This document shows, piece after piece, positions 1 to 11,260 of a stretch of DNA of 64,000 bases; the first letter of the stretch is position 1; every line of letters starts with the position of its first letter. The stretch is from Tetracentron sinense (lineage: Eukaryota > Streptophyta > Magnoliopsida > Trochodendrales > Trochodendraceae). A program made the position numbers and the translations under genes. The stretch covers positions 20,522,547 to 20,586,546 of the forward strand of contig CM026556.1 in assembly GCA_015143295.1 (NCBI GenBank), read 5' to 3'. The notes beneath the pieces were generated by a model. It had not been told where the DNA came from, made no database searches, and saw only the letters and a list, made by a program, of their open reading frames with translations.

Positions 1-300
1 TAATTCTTCTTGCATATCAATGCCCCACGATTCATCTTCAATAGCTTCTAAGGCATTTTTAGGTTCAATTTGACTTAGAAAGGCAAGGTTCATTAGATTT
101 TTTCTTGTTCTAACCCCTTGTTCCATATTACCAAGTATTAGATCCTTAGGGTGATCTTTTATTAATTTCCAAGCTTTAGGTAGTTGATAGGATTCTTCAT
201 TTTCAATTTCTTCATCATTATCTATTTCAATGGATTTGTTACTTGATTTTTCTTTTTCTTGATCATCTTTATTTTCTTTGTTGATTTCTAAATTAGATAT
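1..300 (-). pseudogene. Copia linker between integrase and reverse transcriptase
   Basis: Below the TAA at 301-303 the same minus-strand frame is open to position 1. It reads an acidic linker (NKENKDDQEKEKSS), then LPKAWKLIKDHPKDLILG, GVRTRKNL, LAFLSQIEPK and DESWGIDMQEEL. The last motifs are those that sit just before the copia reverse transcriptase domain. RT itself must lie to the left of the window. The single nonsense codon at 301-303 is the only lesion seen in this 300-base stretch. Confidence 0.8.
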
Positions 301-1326
301 TTATTTTGTAAGATTATCAATTTCATCATCCATATCAGTATTGATTTTGTTAAATGGATTCGATTCATCAAAAACTACATGAATTGACTCTTCAACAATT
401 AATGATTTCTTATTAAACACTCTATAAACTTTGCTATTAGTAGAGTATCCTAAGAAAATTCCTTCCACAGATTTAGCATCAAATTTCTTAAGATGTTGTT
501 TATCATTAAGTATGAAACATTTACATCCAAACACCTTAAAATAACTTATATTAGGGATTCTTCCATTCCAAAGCTCATAGAGAGTTTTATTTAGTTTGAT
601 TCTTATAACAACTCTATTAATTACATAGCATGAAGTGTTAATGGCTTCAGTCCAAAAATAATTTGGTAACTTATTTTCATTAAGCATTATTCTAGCCATT
701 TCTTGAAGAGATCTATTCTTTCTTTCTACTACCCCATTTTGTTGTGGAGTTCTAGGTGCTGAGAAATTATGATTAAAACCATTTTCATCACAAAATGATT
801 CAAGTTCTTTATTTTTAAATTCTCCTCCTCTATCACTTCTTATGTTGTTAATAGAATAACCTTTTTCATTTTGAACTCTCTTACAAAACTTTTTAAATAG
901 AGAAAGTGTTTCATTTTTATGAAAAAGAATTAGTACCCATGAGTATCTTGAAAAATCATCGACTATAACAAAAGCATACGTTTTTCCAGCTAGGCTAGCT
1001 ACTTCATTTGGACCAAAAAGATCCATATGCAAAAGTTCTAAAGGCCTAGTGGTAGAAATCATTTTCTTGGGTTGAAATAAAGATTTTATTTGTTTTCCAA
1101 GTTGACAAGCATCACAGATTTTATCTTTGATAAATTTAATTTTAGGTATTCCTTTAACTAATTCATTTTTAGAGAGTTTAGACAAAAGATCCATACTAGC
1201 ATGTCCTAGTCTCCTATACCATAGCCAACTTGCTTCATCTACAGCAGAAAAGCATATCATGTTTTGAGATTTTAGTTCATCAAACTCTAAGGTATAAACA
1301 TTCTCATTCCTATGTGTTACGAACAA
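301..1326 (-). pseudogene. Copia GAG-pre-integrase and integrase core
   Basis: A 341-residue open stretch carries the GAG-pre-integrase domain (WLWYRRLGHASMDLLSKL near residues 35-52, then CDAC as part of the zinc finger) followed by the DDE integrase core. The three acidic catalytic residues are seen as HMDLFGP, then RSDRGGEF, then QQNGVVERKN. The C-terminal GYS/FGCKCF region follows. The ATG at 1326 is only the first Met in frame; homology continues upstream in another frame. The frame stops at 301-303 (TAA) and then reopens in the same frame to the window edge. Confidence 0.88.
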
Positions 1327-1331
1327 AGTAT

Positions 1332-1607
1332 TTAGATTATCTTTATCCTAATCATGCAAATATTTGATTTAAATGAGACATTCAATCCCTTTTCACAGAG
1401 TTGGCTAATACTGATGAAATTATGTTTGAGACCATCAACAAGTAGTACATTTTCAATAAAAACAGATTTATTCTTACCAATGTTACCTATGCCGATGATC
1501 TTCCCTTTAGCATTGTCTCCAAATGTCACATGACCGCCATCCTTTGGAGTGATTGATGCAAATAGTTCCTTGTTCCCGGTCATATGTCTTGAGCATCCAT
1601 TGTCCAA
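1332..1607 (-). pseudogene. Copia aspartic protease fragment
   Basis: The 91-residue reading frame begins MDNGCSRHMTGN. In copia elements this site normally reads DSGCSRHMTG, with the catalytic Asp in D-S/T-G. Here the second residue is Asn (DNG), which would be expected to impair the protease. It continues through a GKIIGIGN motif and a VLLVDGLKHNFISISQLCEKG segment, the usual lead into the GAG-pre-integrase domain. The frame ends at a stop near 1332, and the integrase follows in a different frame, so a one-base frameshift lies around 1345-1355. Confidence 0.8.
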
Positions 1608-2094
1608 GAACCATGTTGTCTTGGAAGTTCTTGATTTGAAGCATACCTACACATCCAATTCAAGTAACTCCAAGATACTTTCTCCCAGATACCCAAACAG
1701 TTTTGGATGGCACCCAATGTGATCTGGGTTTTGGTTTGAGAGGATTAGTTCCCTTGGGAACCCATATCATTCTTGGTCCTTTATGGTTAGTTTTTGAAAT
1801 AGAAGATGTTCCTTTTGGAACCCAAAATTTTCTAATTATTTTACCATTATAAAATGAGGTAGATGGTGGAGTTTGGTGACTACTTAATTTTGTAAAGAAG
1901 TGTTGATAATCTTTTTGTTTTAAAAAAGTATTATAACCAAGTCCAGCCTTGTTAAAAACACATCTTTGCTGTCCTAAAAGTCTTTCTAGGTTCTTTTGAC
2001 CATTTGTGAATGTGAGGATAGTATTGGTTAAGTCCTTGACTTTAGCATTTAGCTCATCACATTCACAAGGTAAGTTATGAGGAACATTTTGAAT
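1608..2094 (-). pseudogene. Copia gag C-terminal / pre-protease segment (decayed)
   Basis: Reading the minus strand from about 2070 gives an ELNAKVKDL-type coiled stretch, then LLGQQRCVFNKAGLGYN, then two WVPKGT repeats. Plant copia polyproteins carry such motifs between gag and the protease. Frames change and stops occur before the protease motif, so this is not translatable as one piece. No complete CCHC zinc knuckle is seen; it may have been lost or lie beyond the junction at about 2094. I infer it is the same copy as the protease and integrase that follow, because order, strand and spacing fit. Confidence 0.65.
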
Positions 2095-2635
2095 ATAAAG
2101 ATTCTAAGAGATAGGAAATGCCGAATGTTGGGATTAAGTTAAACTTCCTACATAGCCAAGATTTTTTCTAGGTACAGTATGAGTGATTGTAAGACTACAC
2201 TCATTTCTTTTAGACATGGTATCACTTCATCTAAAAAGATGGCCCCTACATTAGCTGATGAGATCGAGCAGATGAAGAGGTGCCCTTATGCTTCAGCAGT
2301 TGGGAGCCTCATGTATGTCATGTTATGTACTAGATTGGATATCTGTCATGCAGTGGGAGTTGTTAGTCGGTTCCAAAGCCATCCAAGTATGAGATAATTG
2401 GACTGCAGTGAAGCATATCATGAAGTACCTGAAAAGGATTAGGGATTATGTGCTTACTTTTCACATAGAGGAAATATCTTCTCATTAATGAGATTATTGA
2501 AAGATAGAAGCAAGATGTAGTGGTTACAAAGATTAGGTCTCAAATTAATGTTGCAGACACGATGACCAAGGCTTTATCAGATAAAGTATTTGTAACATAC
2601 CTAGATAGTATAAGATTGAAATCTATGGCACAGTG
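2095..2635 (+). pseudogene. Copia RT end and RNase H remnant
   Basis: The plus strand encodes the end of a copia pol: RMLGLS, a stop where Gln is expected, then TSYIAKIFSRYSM, FRHGI, and PYASAVGSLMYVMLCTRLDICHAVGVVSRFQ. After a frameshift near 2395 comes NWTAVKHIMKYLKR. A large part of RNase H is missing after about 2480; the C-terminal piece INVADTMTKALSDKVF resumes near 2540 and ends with TGA at 2633-2635. It is followed directly by a polypurine tract and an LTR, so this is the true 3' end of a copia element, shortened by internal deletion and truncated at the 5' side. Confidence 0.85.
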
Positions 2636-2646
2636 ACTTTTAGGGC

Positions 2647-2657
2647 AAGTGGGAGAT
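2647..2657 (+). other. Polypurine tract of copia element
   Basis: AAGTGGGAGAT lies immediately before the TGTTAGACATG start of the LTR. This is the usual position and sequence type of the plus-strand primer in copia elements. Confidence 0.8.
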
Positions 2658-4460
2658 TGTTAGACATGATGCCCAAAAAAGTCATTTAGATGTTAGAACC
2701 TTATTAATTTGATTAATAAATGCTTCTTTTTAATCTATTGTGTATTTATTATGGGTAATTGACCATGATCATGAGATGATCTATACGATATGAGATATCG
2801 ATAAAGGTCCTTAGGATATATTGTAGGAAAGTTATGTGATTAGATTATCACAGGTAGATATAACTTTCCGGTTCCTTATAACTTATATAGTCACAACTGT
2901 GGGTGAAGCTGGGCACTTTACTTATATGGCCGCCAGAATGCTAAGATGTTCTCAATAGTTGAGATATAGTTCTATCTCGAACTATTTTAGTGGAGACTAC
3001 ACATCAGCATATGGGTGCTTAAATGTACACTGACTGATTGCATTCAATGAGAGACCTCTTGCATAAACATGCTATCAGATAGTTGGTCTCTCATTCACAT
3101 TGAATGGTTTCAATGATCCTTAGATCTGATGAGTTCATCTATGATTGAGCATTGATCTGACTGTTTTGATTCCACCAAAGTATTTTCAAACTTAGGGAAT
3201 ACAATACAGTGACAGTTGGATAGTCAGAAAGTTGTTCGAGTCATGATGAATTTCAAACAAGAAATCCATGCTCATTAATTTGAGAGATTATCCAAGTTCC
3301 GGGTAAGACACTTGATTAAGTTCAAATCATGCGCAGGTGATTTTGAAAACAAAATAAGTTTTGAAATATACTTTTATTAAAAAGTATTATACTTATAAAA
3401 GGATTTTTTCAAAATGTTTTTCATGAGAAATTGTTTCTCATGGCTTAATCATAAGTCTTGGAAACCCGGATGATTTGTAATGGGCTATGGGTTAGATAGT
3501 ATGTCAATCTCGAAAGCCCATTAGGGATAATGTATTTGGAAGGATAAATCAAATTTAAAAGTTCATGTGGCGGGATCTGTAATGGTTAATGTTCATACAC
3601 TGGGATTCAATTGCAACATGGATATCTCACGTTACTTGCAATTCCGATGTAATTCCTGTTTAGGGTCAATGGGATAACATTGGATAAGCCAAGGTAAGAA
3701 TGTCCTAGAGCAATTTGTGGAGGTGCTCACATAAGAAATACAAGCTCACGCCCCCCTTTGGTGTTGGTCTCCTAGTTTGACTTGATTTCCTTCTTTGAGT
3801 TAGGATGTTAACTTATCCCTTTTAATTAAGGAATCCTCTTTTAATAGGGACACTTTGATTAGTAGGATTACTATAACTAAAGTAGTTATAGATTAAGTAG
3901 GTGTTTATTTAATTAATAATAAGAGTTATTGTTAATTAATAAATCCTACAACATAAGATCAAGTTAGAGTAGGATTAGGATAGGATCGTAGTCTATATAT
4001 ACCCTAACACCCTAGACCATTAAGCACTTTCGTCCAGAATTTTTCCTCTACTCTCCTCTCTCTCTCCAAACCATGAGCCCTAGGGGATACCCCTAGGTAT
4101 TTTCGTGAGCTACTAGGTGGTCGAAAGTTGGGTTTTTCAGATTTAGGGTTTTGAACCTTAGTATTTTTGGTGATAGAAGTTCTATTCCATTACTTTATCT
4201 TCTTCCTCTTGCTTATATAATTCCAAATGAGATTTTAAAGCTTTGTGGGGATAGCGAAGAACAAGGATCGAGCTTCTAGTATTTTTTTTAGAGAAATCTT
4301 TTCAAAGAGTTCTGACGGTTCGAGTGGATTAAGCTTCACTGGTGAAAAGCATTCACCGAGGTGATATGACTAAAACTCTTAGATAATTTTGATGCTTTCT
4401 ATGGTGTTAAGATCTAGGGGATCCAATTTTCACATAAATTTTTATCTGGATCCCCCTACA
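2658..4460 (+). repeat. Copia 3' LTR (about 1.8 kb)
   Basis: It begins TGTTAGACATGATGCCC after the polypurine tract and ends CCCCTACA at 4460. It is delimited on the right because the sequence from 4461 (CGGTTGCCTG) matches the interior of the chromovirus LTR family seen at 33893 and 26540. The copia thus sits inside the LTR of element A. A partner LTR and left target duplication are not present; the right flank is CGGTT. A TATA box lies near 3993 and a CT-rich stretch near 4050. Confidence 0.8.
3993..4001 (+). promoter_or_regulatory. TATA box of copia LTR
   Basis: CTATATATA lies about 1.3 kb into the LTR. A CT-rich stretch (CTCTCCTCTCTCTCTCC) follows about 60 bases downstream, typical of plant LTR promoters and leaders. 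Placement is by motif only. Confidence 0.5.
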
Positions 4461-4711
4461 CGGTTGCCTGTGTTTTTGCCCATTTTGCTGTTTTCTCTCA
4501 TTTTTCCCACTTCGGCATTTTGGCCATAACTTTTTACTCGTTCGTCGGATTTTGATGATTCAACTTATGTTGGATTCGTCTTTCGAAGGGGAGCATTTCT
4601 GGCATTTTAGAATCGTCTGATTCTTCTTTATTTATTAGGTGGACTACGTGAAAGGTCAAATTGGCTATGAGAATACTATTCATTAGGTACGAAATGTTCC
4701 GGGGTGCTACA
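4461..4711 (-). repeat. Element A 3' LTR, U3 end only
   Basis: This matches the right-hand 250 bases of the complete LTR at 31848-34145, ending GGGGTGCTACA at 4711. The remainder of the LTR was removed or displaced by the copia LTR ending at 4460. Confidence 0.85.
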
Positions 4712-4715
4712 TTAT

Positions 4716-4724
4716 TCCCCCCTT
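4716..4724 (-). other. Element A polypurine tract
   Basis: On the minus strand AAGGGGGGA lies a few bases before the TGTAGCACCCC start of the 3' LTR. Confidence 0.75.
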
Positions 4725-4803
4725 ACAAAAAATTTCATCTTCGAAATTTGGATGATACGTACTTGTACAAAATCACAACAAAATACAAAGGAATATTAAG
4801 GTC

Positions 4804-6250
4804 CTAAACAAACAATTGAGGATACTTTTCTCTCACTTCGGCCTCTCGTTCCCATGTAGCTTCCTCTGTTGAATGGTGTTGACATCTTACCCAGACCAAG
4901 GGGATGGTCTTGTGGCACAAGACTTGATCTCGCTTGTCTAAGATTTGCACTGGTTGCTCAATTAGTGTGAGATCCTCCCGGATTTCTACCGGATCAAGTT
5001 CAATGACATGGGATGGGTCCGGGATATATTTACGAAGCAGAGAAACATGGAACACATTATGGATCGTTGCCATATGAGCGGGCAAGGCAACATGGTAAGC
5101 CACCTCACCAATCCTAGTGATGATCTCAAACGGACCCGTATATCTTGGATTGAGCTTTCCTTGCTTCCTGAACCTCATAACATCCTTGGTTGGTGAAATC
5201 TTGACAAAAACCAAATCGCTAACTTGAAATCAAGATCTCTCCTTCGGTTGTCGGCATAGCTCTTCTGTCGATCCTATGCAGCCTTCAACCTTTCCCTGAT
5301 AATCTTGACCCTATCTGCAGTCTGTTCAATCAATCGGGGCCTAACACCTTCCTTTCCCCAACATCATCCCAATACAAAGGGGATCTACAACAACTTTCGT
5401 ACAAATTCTAAAAAGGCGCCATCTGTATGCTTGCCTGGTAGCGGTTATTATAAGTGAACTCTACCAAAGGCAAGTGGTCTTCCCAACTTCCCTTGAAGTC
5501 TAGCATATAAGCTCAGAGCATGTCCTCGATGATTGGGTTCACCCGTTCTGTTTGCCCATCCATCTATGGATGGAAGGCAGTGCTAAAGTCCAAATGGGAA
5601 CTGATTGCACTCTGGAAGCTCTTCTAGAACCTGGAAGTGAATCAAGGATCTCTATCTTACACAATGCTCACTGGCACCCCGTGCAACCGAACGATTTCCT
5701 TGATGTATAGTGCCACTAACTGATTTGAATTGAAGGTTGTTCGGCATGGCAAGAAATAAGCGGACTTAGTTAGCCTGTCAACCACAACCCAAATAGCATT
5801 GGAGTTTCTTACCATCCTCGGTAACACCACATTGAAATCCATGGAGATGTGTTCCCATTTCAATTTGGGAATAGGGAGGGACTGTAAAAGTCCTGCCGAT
5901 TTCCTGTGTTCGGCTTTGACTTGCTGGCACACCAAGCACCGAGATACATACTCAGATACTGCTTTTCGCCACCAGAATAACTTCTTGAGATTTCGATACT
6001 TCTTTATTCCTCCAGGGTGTACGGTATATTTGGAACTGTGGGCTTCATCCAAAATTTCCCTTTTTAGCTCTTCATTGGTGGGGATACATGTTCTCCCCTT
6101 GAATGTGATAGTTCCATCTCCCTTCGTAGTGAAGTCATCATTTCCTTTGCTAACCGCCTTGTCATAGAAGTAAATCAACTCAGCATCCACTACTTGTAAC
6201 TCCCGGGTCCAATCAATAATGCATGGTTTCACCGTGACATTTTTCATCAT
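4804..6250 (-). pseudogene. Element A integrase with C-terminal chromodomain
   Basis: The segment 5657-6250 holds the RNase H-integrase linker and the zinc-binding region ([20 protein letters not shown]) and the first catalytic Asp (ISMDF). It stops at IV*DRD, where the second catalytic region begins. The core between 5215 and 5656 is recognisable but frameshifted. The segment 4804-5214 holds the C-terminal domain: VKISPTKDVMRF, GPFEII, VFHVSLLRKYIPDPSHVI, and a chromodomain ending EEATWEREAEVREKYPQLF. Such chromodomains are known in chromoviruses, where they are thought to guide integration to heterochromatin. Broken by several lesions; not functional. Confidence 0.88.
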
Positions 6251-6335
6251 TGGCCCATATCAAGGTTGGAGGCATCCTCCAACAACTTCCATTCTCGGAC
6301 CATCATGTATGCAACAAGTCCATATGACTTCCTAC

Positions 6336-7655
6336 TCAATGCATCCGCCACCACATTTGCTTTACCCGATGGCATTGGATGGAGCAGTCATAGTCTTTCA
6401 AAAACTCTACCCATCTTATTTGCCTCAGATTCAGCTCTTTCTGGGAAAACAAATACTTAAGGCTTTTATGGTCTGTGAATACCTCGAATTGTTCCCCATA
6501 GAGATAATGTTGCCAAATTTTCAAGACAAACACAACCTCGGCAAGCTCTAAGTCCTGTGTAAGGTAGTTCTTCTCATGATCTTTCAATTGCCTTGAGGCA
6601 TAGGTAATGACCTTGCCATGCTGCATGAGCACACATCCCAATCCCACGTGGAAGGCATTACTGTAAACGATAAAAACATCGCTCCTGGATGGTACTGTAA
6701 GTATGGGGGCCGTAGTAAGGCTTTTCTTCAACTCCTGGAAGCCAGCTTCACATCTGTCGCTCTAATTGAACTTGGCATTTTTCCTTGTCAAGTAAGTGAG
6801 GTGCAGCTAAACTGGAGAATCCCTCCACAAATCTCCATTAGTAGTCGGCCAACCCAAGGAAATTCTGAATCTCGGTGATGCTTCTGGGTCTTTCCCAATT
6901 CAATGCTGCCTCTACCTTGGCTGGATCTATTGAAATGCCTTCGGCTGATACTACATGACCCAAGAATGCTACGTTCTCCAACTAAAATTTGTACTTACTT
7001 AGCTTGCCATATAACCTATGCTCTCGAAGCGTCTCTAGAGTAAGGCGAAGGTCTCGATCATGATCCTCCCATATTGGGATTACACCAAAATGTCGTCCAC
7101 AAACACCCTGACACATCTATCGAGATAAGGTCTGAACACCCGGTTCATCAAATCCATGAACAATGCCAGTGCATTCGTCAAACCAAAAGGCATAACGAGG
7201 AACTCATAGTGCCCATACCGAGTCCTGAAAGCCGTCTTCTGAATATCTCCCTCTTTGATCTTCAACTGGTGATAACCCATTCTACGGTCAATCTTGGAGA
7301 AATATCTAGCTCCTTTCAGTTGATCGAACAAGTCGTCTATCCTTGGGAAAGAATAATGATTCTTGATAGTGACTTTATTCAACTATCTGTAGTCGATACA
7401 TATTCTCATCAACCCATCCTTCTTCTTCGCAAATAGAACCGGAGCTCCCCATGGCGACACACTTGGTTGTATAAAACCAAGTTTTTGTAACTCCTCGATT
7501 TGCCTTTTCAATTCCTCAAGCTCTATTGGGGCCATTAGATACGGTGCCCTTGAAATTGGAGCAGTGCCCAGAGTAAGTTCTATAGCGAACTCGATCTCTC
7601 TATTAGGAGGCAATCCGAGAAGTTCTTCCGGAAACACATCCAAGAACTCACTCAC
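6336..7655 (-). pseudogene. Element A reverse transcriptase and RNase H
   Basis: RT begins in 7383-7655 ([28 protein letters not shown]) and hits an in-frame TAG where Gln is expected just before [10 protein letters not shown]. It continues in 7080-7382 with [30 protein letters not shown] and the catalytic box VFVDDILV. A decayed thumb/connection region follows. RNase H is seen in 6336-6731 ([61 protein letters not shown]). The first RNase H Asp, normally in YSDAS, is Asn here (YSNAF). Inactive by stops, frameshifts and this substitution. Confidence 0.88.
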
Positions 7656-7667
7656 AATCGGAATGGC

Positions 7668-8098
7668 TTAGGAGTTTGGTGCCTCTAGGTTTGCTATACT
7701 CAAAGTTACGAGGTGGGCAATGTCCCTTTCTCTCAGTCCTCTAAAGTGAAATGGCTTAGCCCCTTTCGGCTTGATGTTCACCATCTTTTCAAAGCAAGCA
7801 ACATGGCCGTGGTGAGTCGATAACCAATCCATTCCAAGGATGACATCGAAGTCCAAGTCTTGAAAATCCAAATTGATCAGGTTGGTTAATAGTTCATTCT
7901 CCCCCACTTGAACCGTAGTATCCTTGTATATTCGGTCCATATCCACTGACTTGCCAAGTGGAGTTGCAATGGTTAACTCTCGCTCCAACGGAGTAGACTC
8001 AGTTGAAACGCCCTTTGCAAAACTGGGTGACACAAAAGAGTGAGTGAATCTTGTATCGATCAACACTTGGGCGAGACACTCATTCACTAATAAGGCGC
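7668..8098 (-). pseudogene. Element A aspartic protease
   Basis: This region reads NECLAQVLIDTRFTHSFVS, where related elements here read [10 protein letters not shown], so the D-T-G catalytic triad is changed to D-T-R. The C-terminal [19 protein letters not shown] motif is intact. It lies between the gag-side gap (8099-8228) and RT, the normal chromovirus order. There is no natural ATG at the start of protease; upstream sequence reads LLVNECLA without a Met before it, which fits expression as part of gag-pol. Confidence 0.85.
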
Positions 8099-8228
8099 TT
8101 GTGCGATTAAATAACTAACATCAATAGATTTCAAGCATACATACATCATACGTGGGTAACCTATTGGATACTAACAAACATAACATCATAGTAAACATTT
8201 TTAAAGTAGAATTTAGCATTTCGCGTAC
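8099..8228 (-). other. Element A gag-protease gap, intron-like (acceptor degraded)
   Basis: Coding similarity stops after DDVVQG with CAAG|GTACGC (donor-like) and resumes at LLVNECLA. The gap is 130 nt, contains stops and is AT-rich. The position matching the AG acceptor of F and B reads AA here. See the intron finding. Confidence 0.4.
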
Positions 8229-9222
8229 CTTGCACAACATCATCCAATGCATGTGCGTCCCTTTCTGACAAGGTAAAGACTCGCCCTTGAGTTTCTTGAC
8301 GACGCGGCCGAGTAGATGGTGAGGGCCTCGATGCCTAAGACGATCTCTGCTAAGATGCTTGCCTAACAGGGGGCCTACTCCCTTGAGACTGAGCGGGTAG
8401 ATGACGTTGGGGGCAATCTTTGATAATGTGGCCTTGGTCACCACAATGAAAATAACTTCCAGTAGCCTTTCGACACTCGCCGGCCAAATGCCTCCTTCCA
8501 TAAAGGGTGCAGATGTCATAAGAATAGGTGAAAGGTGCATAACCCGTAGCCTGAGTCACTGCAGGGCGAGGGCCCTGAATAGTAGCCGGATGAAAATTCG
8601 GTGGAGAAAAAGTGCAAAGAGACTGAGGTATAGAGTACATCCTCTATGACTAAGCCGACCCTGCGGATTGGTATAACATAGTCCTAGCTCTCTTCTCCCC
8701 TGAACTACTAGACTGGCCTTTCTCCATTAACATTCTCTTGATGAATTCCTTAGAATTTGACTCTGCTAAAAGTGCCTCGTCCCCTACCTCGGCATATGTC
8801 TCATGCCGGAACATCAAAACTCAATCCTTGAGGTAGGCCTTCAATCCCCTCTCGAATTTTTGGGCTTTCATCGCCTCGGTAGCTATCATGTGAGGAGCAA
8901 ATCTTAATAACTCCGAAAACTTAGCCTCATAGGCAGCTACTGATATATTACCTTGCTCCAAGGTAATAAATTCGACCTCTTTCTTCTCCTTCATCCCGAC
9001 AGGAAAGACCTTCTTGTAAAAAACGTCCAAAAATTTACCCCATGTCCACTCTTGACCCTGTGTGGTCAAATCTCGGGCCCTAAGTGCGGACCTCCACCAA
9101 TGATGGGCCTCGCCTTCAAGCATAAAGGTGGCCCAAGTGTACCTTTTCCCTTCAGTTGACGTCAACCCAGACAAGATCTTTTCAAGTTGCTAGATCCATC
9201 CTTCTGCAACTAGAGGGTCAAT
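8229..9222 (-). pseudogene. Element A gag, C-terminal two-thirds
   Basis: The segment 8821-9174 carries the retrotransposon gag domain (FMLEGEAHHWWRSAL, FLDVFYKKVFPVGMKEKKEVEFITLEQG, YEAKFSELLRFAPHM). The segment 8350-8640 carries two metal-binding motifs. The first, CTLYGRRHLAGEC, has lost its second Cys to Tyr. The CCHC knuckle reads YFHCGDQGHIIKDC, its first Cys changed to Tyr. These substitutions would impair nucleic-acid binding. The gene is split at 9222 by a solo LTR and resumes at 12060-12200. Several frameshifts are present. Confidence 0.85.
9218..9222. repeat. Target-site duplication, left copy (TCAAT)
   Basis: TCAAT at 9218-9222 matches TCAAT at 12060-12064 exactly. It flanks the solo LTR and is also present once at the equivalent gag site of element C (near 31279). 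Confidence 0.92.
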
Positions 9223-9647
9223 TGTAGAGCCCCGGACTTTTTCACATTTAATGCATGACACTTTCGTTGCCATTTTGCCTTTAAAGAGGTATAATTAATA
9301 AATAAGGAAGAAATTGGAAATTCCAAAACGTCAGAAATGTTCCTTTTCGAAGTACGAACCCAACGCAAGTTGAATCGTCAAAATCGGACGAACGAGTCAA
9401 AAGATATGGCCAAAACAGTCTGGACCTGCAGGCAATCGTAGCTCGGAAGGCACTAAGGACGTAGCTCGGAAGGCACTAAGGACGTAGCTCTAGCTCTGAT
9501 AACGTGTACTTTGTGCATCCGTTGTGTAACAGACAACGGATACGTCGTGCAGCAGACAACGTGTACGTTGTACAGCAAACAACGTGTACGTTGTACATAA
9601 GACAACGGACAACGAGCTCAGCACTATGCACAACACAACTTGACAAC

Positions 9648-10205
9648 GGGTTCGGCACCCTTCACAGCACAACGTGCTCGACACTATTCACAGCACAACG
9701 TGTTTAACACTATTCACAGCACAACGTGTTCGGCACTATTCACAGCACAACGTGTTCGGCACTATTCACGGCACAACGTGTTCATCACTATTCACAGCAC
9801 AACGTGTTCGGCATTATTCACAGCACAACGTGTTCGGCACTATTCACAGCACAACGTGTTCGGCACTATTCACAGCACAACGTGTTCGGCACTATTCACA
9901 GCACAACGTGTTTGGCACTATTCACAGCACAACGTGTTCGGCACTATTCACAGCACAACGTGTTCGGCACTATTCACAGCACAACGTGTTTGGCACTATT
10001 CACAGCACAACGTGTTCGGCACTATTCACAGCACAATGGGTTCGACACTATTCACAGCACAACGTGTTTGGCACTATTCACAGCACAACGGGTTCGGCAC
10101 CCTTCACAGCACAACGTGTTCGGCACTATTCACAGCACAACGTGTTCGGCACTATTCACAGCACAACGTGTTTAGCACTATTCACAGCTCAACGTGTTCG
10201 GCACT
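9648..10205 (+). repeat. 26-bp minisatellite, about 21 copies, in LTR U3
   Basis: The unit CACTATTCACAGCACAACGT plus GTTCGG repeats every 26 bp; the ACAACGTG core occurs at 9669 and every 26 bases to about 10189. Because 26 is not a multiple of three, all three frames look open and give repetitive pseudo-proteins; none is likely real. Related 25-bp units occur in both F LTRs on the other strand. Confidence 0.92.
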
Positions 10206-11063
10206 CGTGTTTTTGCAGAAATTTCAGTAAGGGTATTATGGTCTTTTGGTCGGTTCACTCTTACCTTAAGAGTTTAACCCGAGCCTTTAGGGCTCATTCT
10301 CAACACTTAGAGGATTTGGGGGATTAGAAGAGAGGAGAAAGGGTTTCCTAAGCTAGGGTTTTGCTTTTGGTGAAGAATCAAAGGGGTTTTGAGACCCTAG
10401 ATCACTTCAAGTCTGGTTTTTCTCCAAGATCACGGCTGAAGCACTCGTGGAGAGCGTTCCCCAAGCTAGGGCAGCACCTCACGGTCGTTTTTGGAAGGGG
10501 TTTCTTCCTCATTTCTTCAAGGTCGGTACTTCTTACTACCCTCCTAGTTATAGTTCCTCTTTTCCCTTTATTTCTTTTGATTTTCTTTCAATTACAAATG
10601 TGCTATGAGATGGATGGTTGTGAATGGTGAATGGAGATGGAATGGCCGATTGGATGCCAAAGGTTGTGTTCTGATGATTAAAATGGGGAGGGCATTATAT
10701 CCATAATAAACACACCTTTATGATGTGAGTAAACTCACCTAGAAAAGCATGATTTAGGTTTAAATGAATAATGAATAATGAACACACCATGTTTGATGAA
10801 ATGCCAAGGTGAATAAAATGAGTTGTAAATTAGGAAATGCATGCCTAATAAATTATGAATATTGCTAGGGCCTATGATAGTGTGTTTTCTTGCTTTCCCT
10901 AAATGATATGAATATTACATTGCTCAATCATTGATGTTATATGTGTTATGAAATTACCCAAATGTCATATTTAAATTTAAATGCAAGTATGTACACGGTT
11001 CTCACGAGCACGGCATGCATGACATGATTTATCGAGGTTTTCAAGAACATGGTTAGAGGTGGG

Positions 11064-11081
11064 ACATATCCTACAATATGT
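11064..11081 (+). promoter_or_regulatory. Conserved ACATATC inverted repeat
   Basis: ACATATCCTACAATATGT, flanked by GGTGGG and TTTACCTC. The same inverted repeat, often with a perfect 7-bp stem, occurs in nearly all chromovirus LTRs here. Function unknown. Confidence 0.45.
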
Positions 11082-11099
11082 TTTACCTCGCTTTTCACA

Positions 11100-11260
11100 A
11101 GAAAACAAGAACCAACATTCCACGAGGGGTCTCCCCTCACTCACAAGTGCATTTCATGAAGAAGGGCCTCCCTTCCCTCGCAAGTACATACATATCATGA
11201 AGAAGGGTCTCCCTTCCCTCGCAAGTGCATTGCATAAAGAAGGGTCTCCCTTCCCTCTCA
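11100..11260 (+). repeat. Imperfect GGGTCTCCCTTCCCTC repeats
   Basis: About four imperfect units built on GAAGGGTCTCCCTTCCCTC followed by GCAAGTGCAT. Equivalent arrays are at 17940-18060, 38630-38760, 43085-43220, 46960-47105 and 54670-54815. Confidence 0.75.

Larger units (their letters stand above)
1..2094 (-). mobile_element. Ty1/copia retrotransposon fragment, left part outside window
   Basis: A minus-strand copia polyprotein can be followed from about 2094 down to position 1: a gag-side linker, protease, GAG-pre-integrase, integrase core, and the start of the linker to reverse transcriptase. The copia order (integrase before RT) is visible directly. No LTR belonging to this copy is in the window. 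The right end at about 2094 abuts an unrelated plus-strand copia fragment. Lineage within copia is not assigned. Confidence 0.9.

Noticed and set aside
9648-10205. CRISPR-like regular repeats
   Set aside because: Units are contiguous with no unique spacers, in a plant LTR. It is a minisatellite.
9640-10327. Three long overlapping frames of HYSQHNVFGTIHSTT type, up to 217 codons
   Set aside because: They are the three frames of a 26-bp minisatellite; period 26 keeps all frames open. No start context or domain; considered artefacts.
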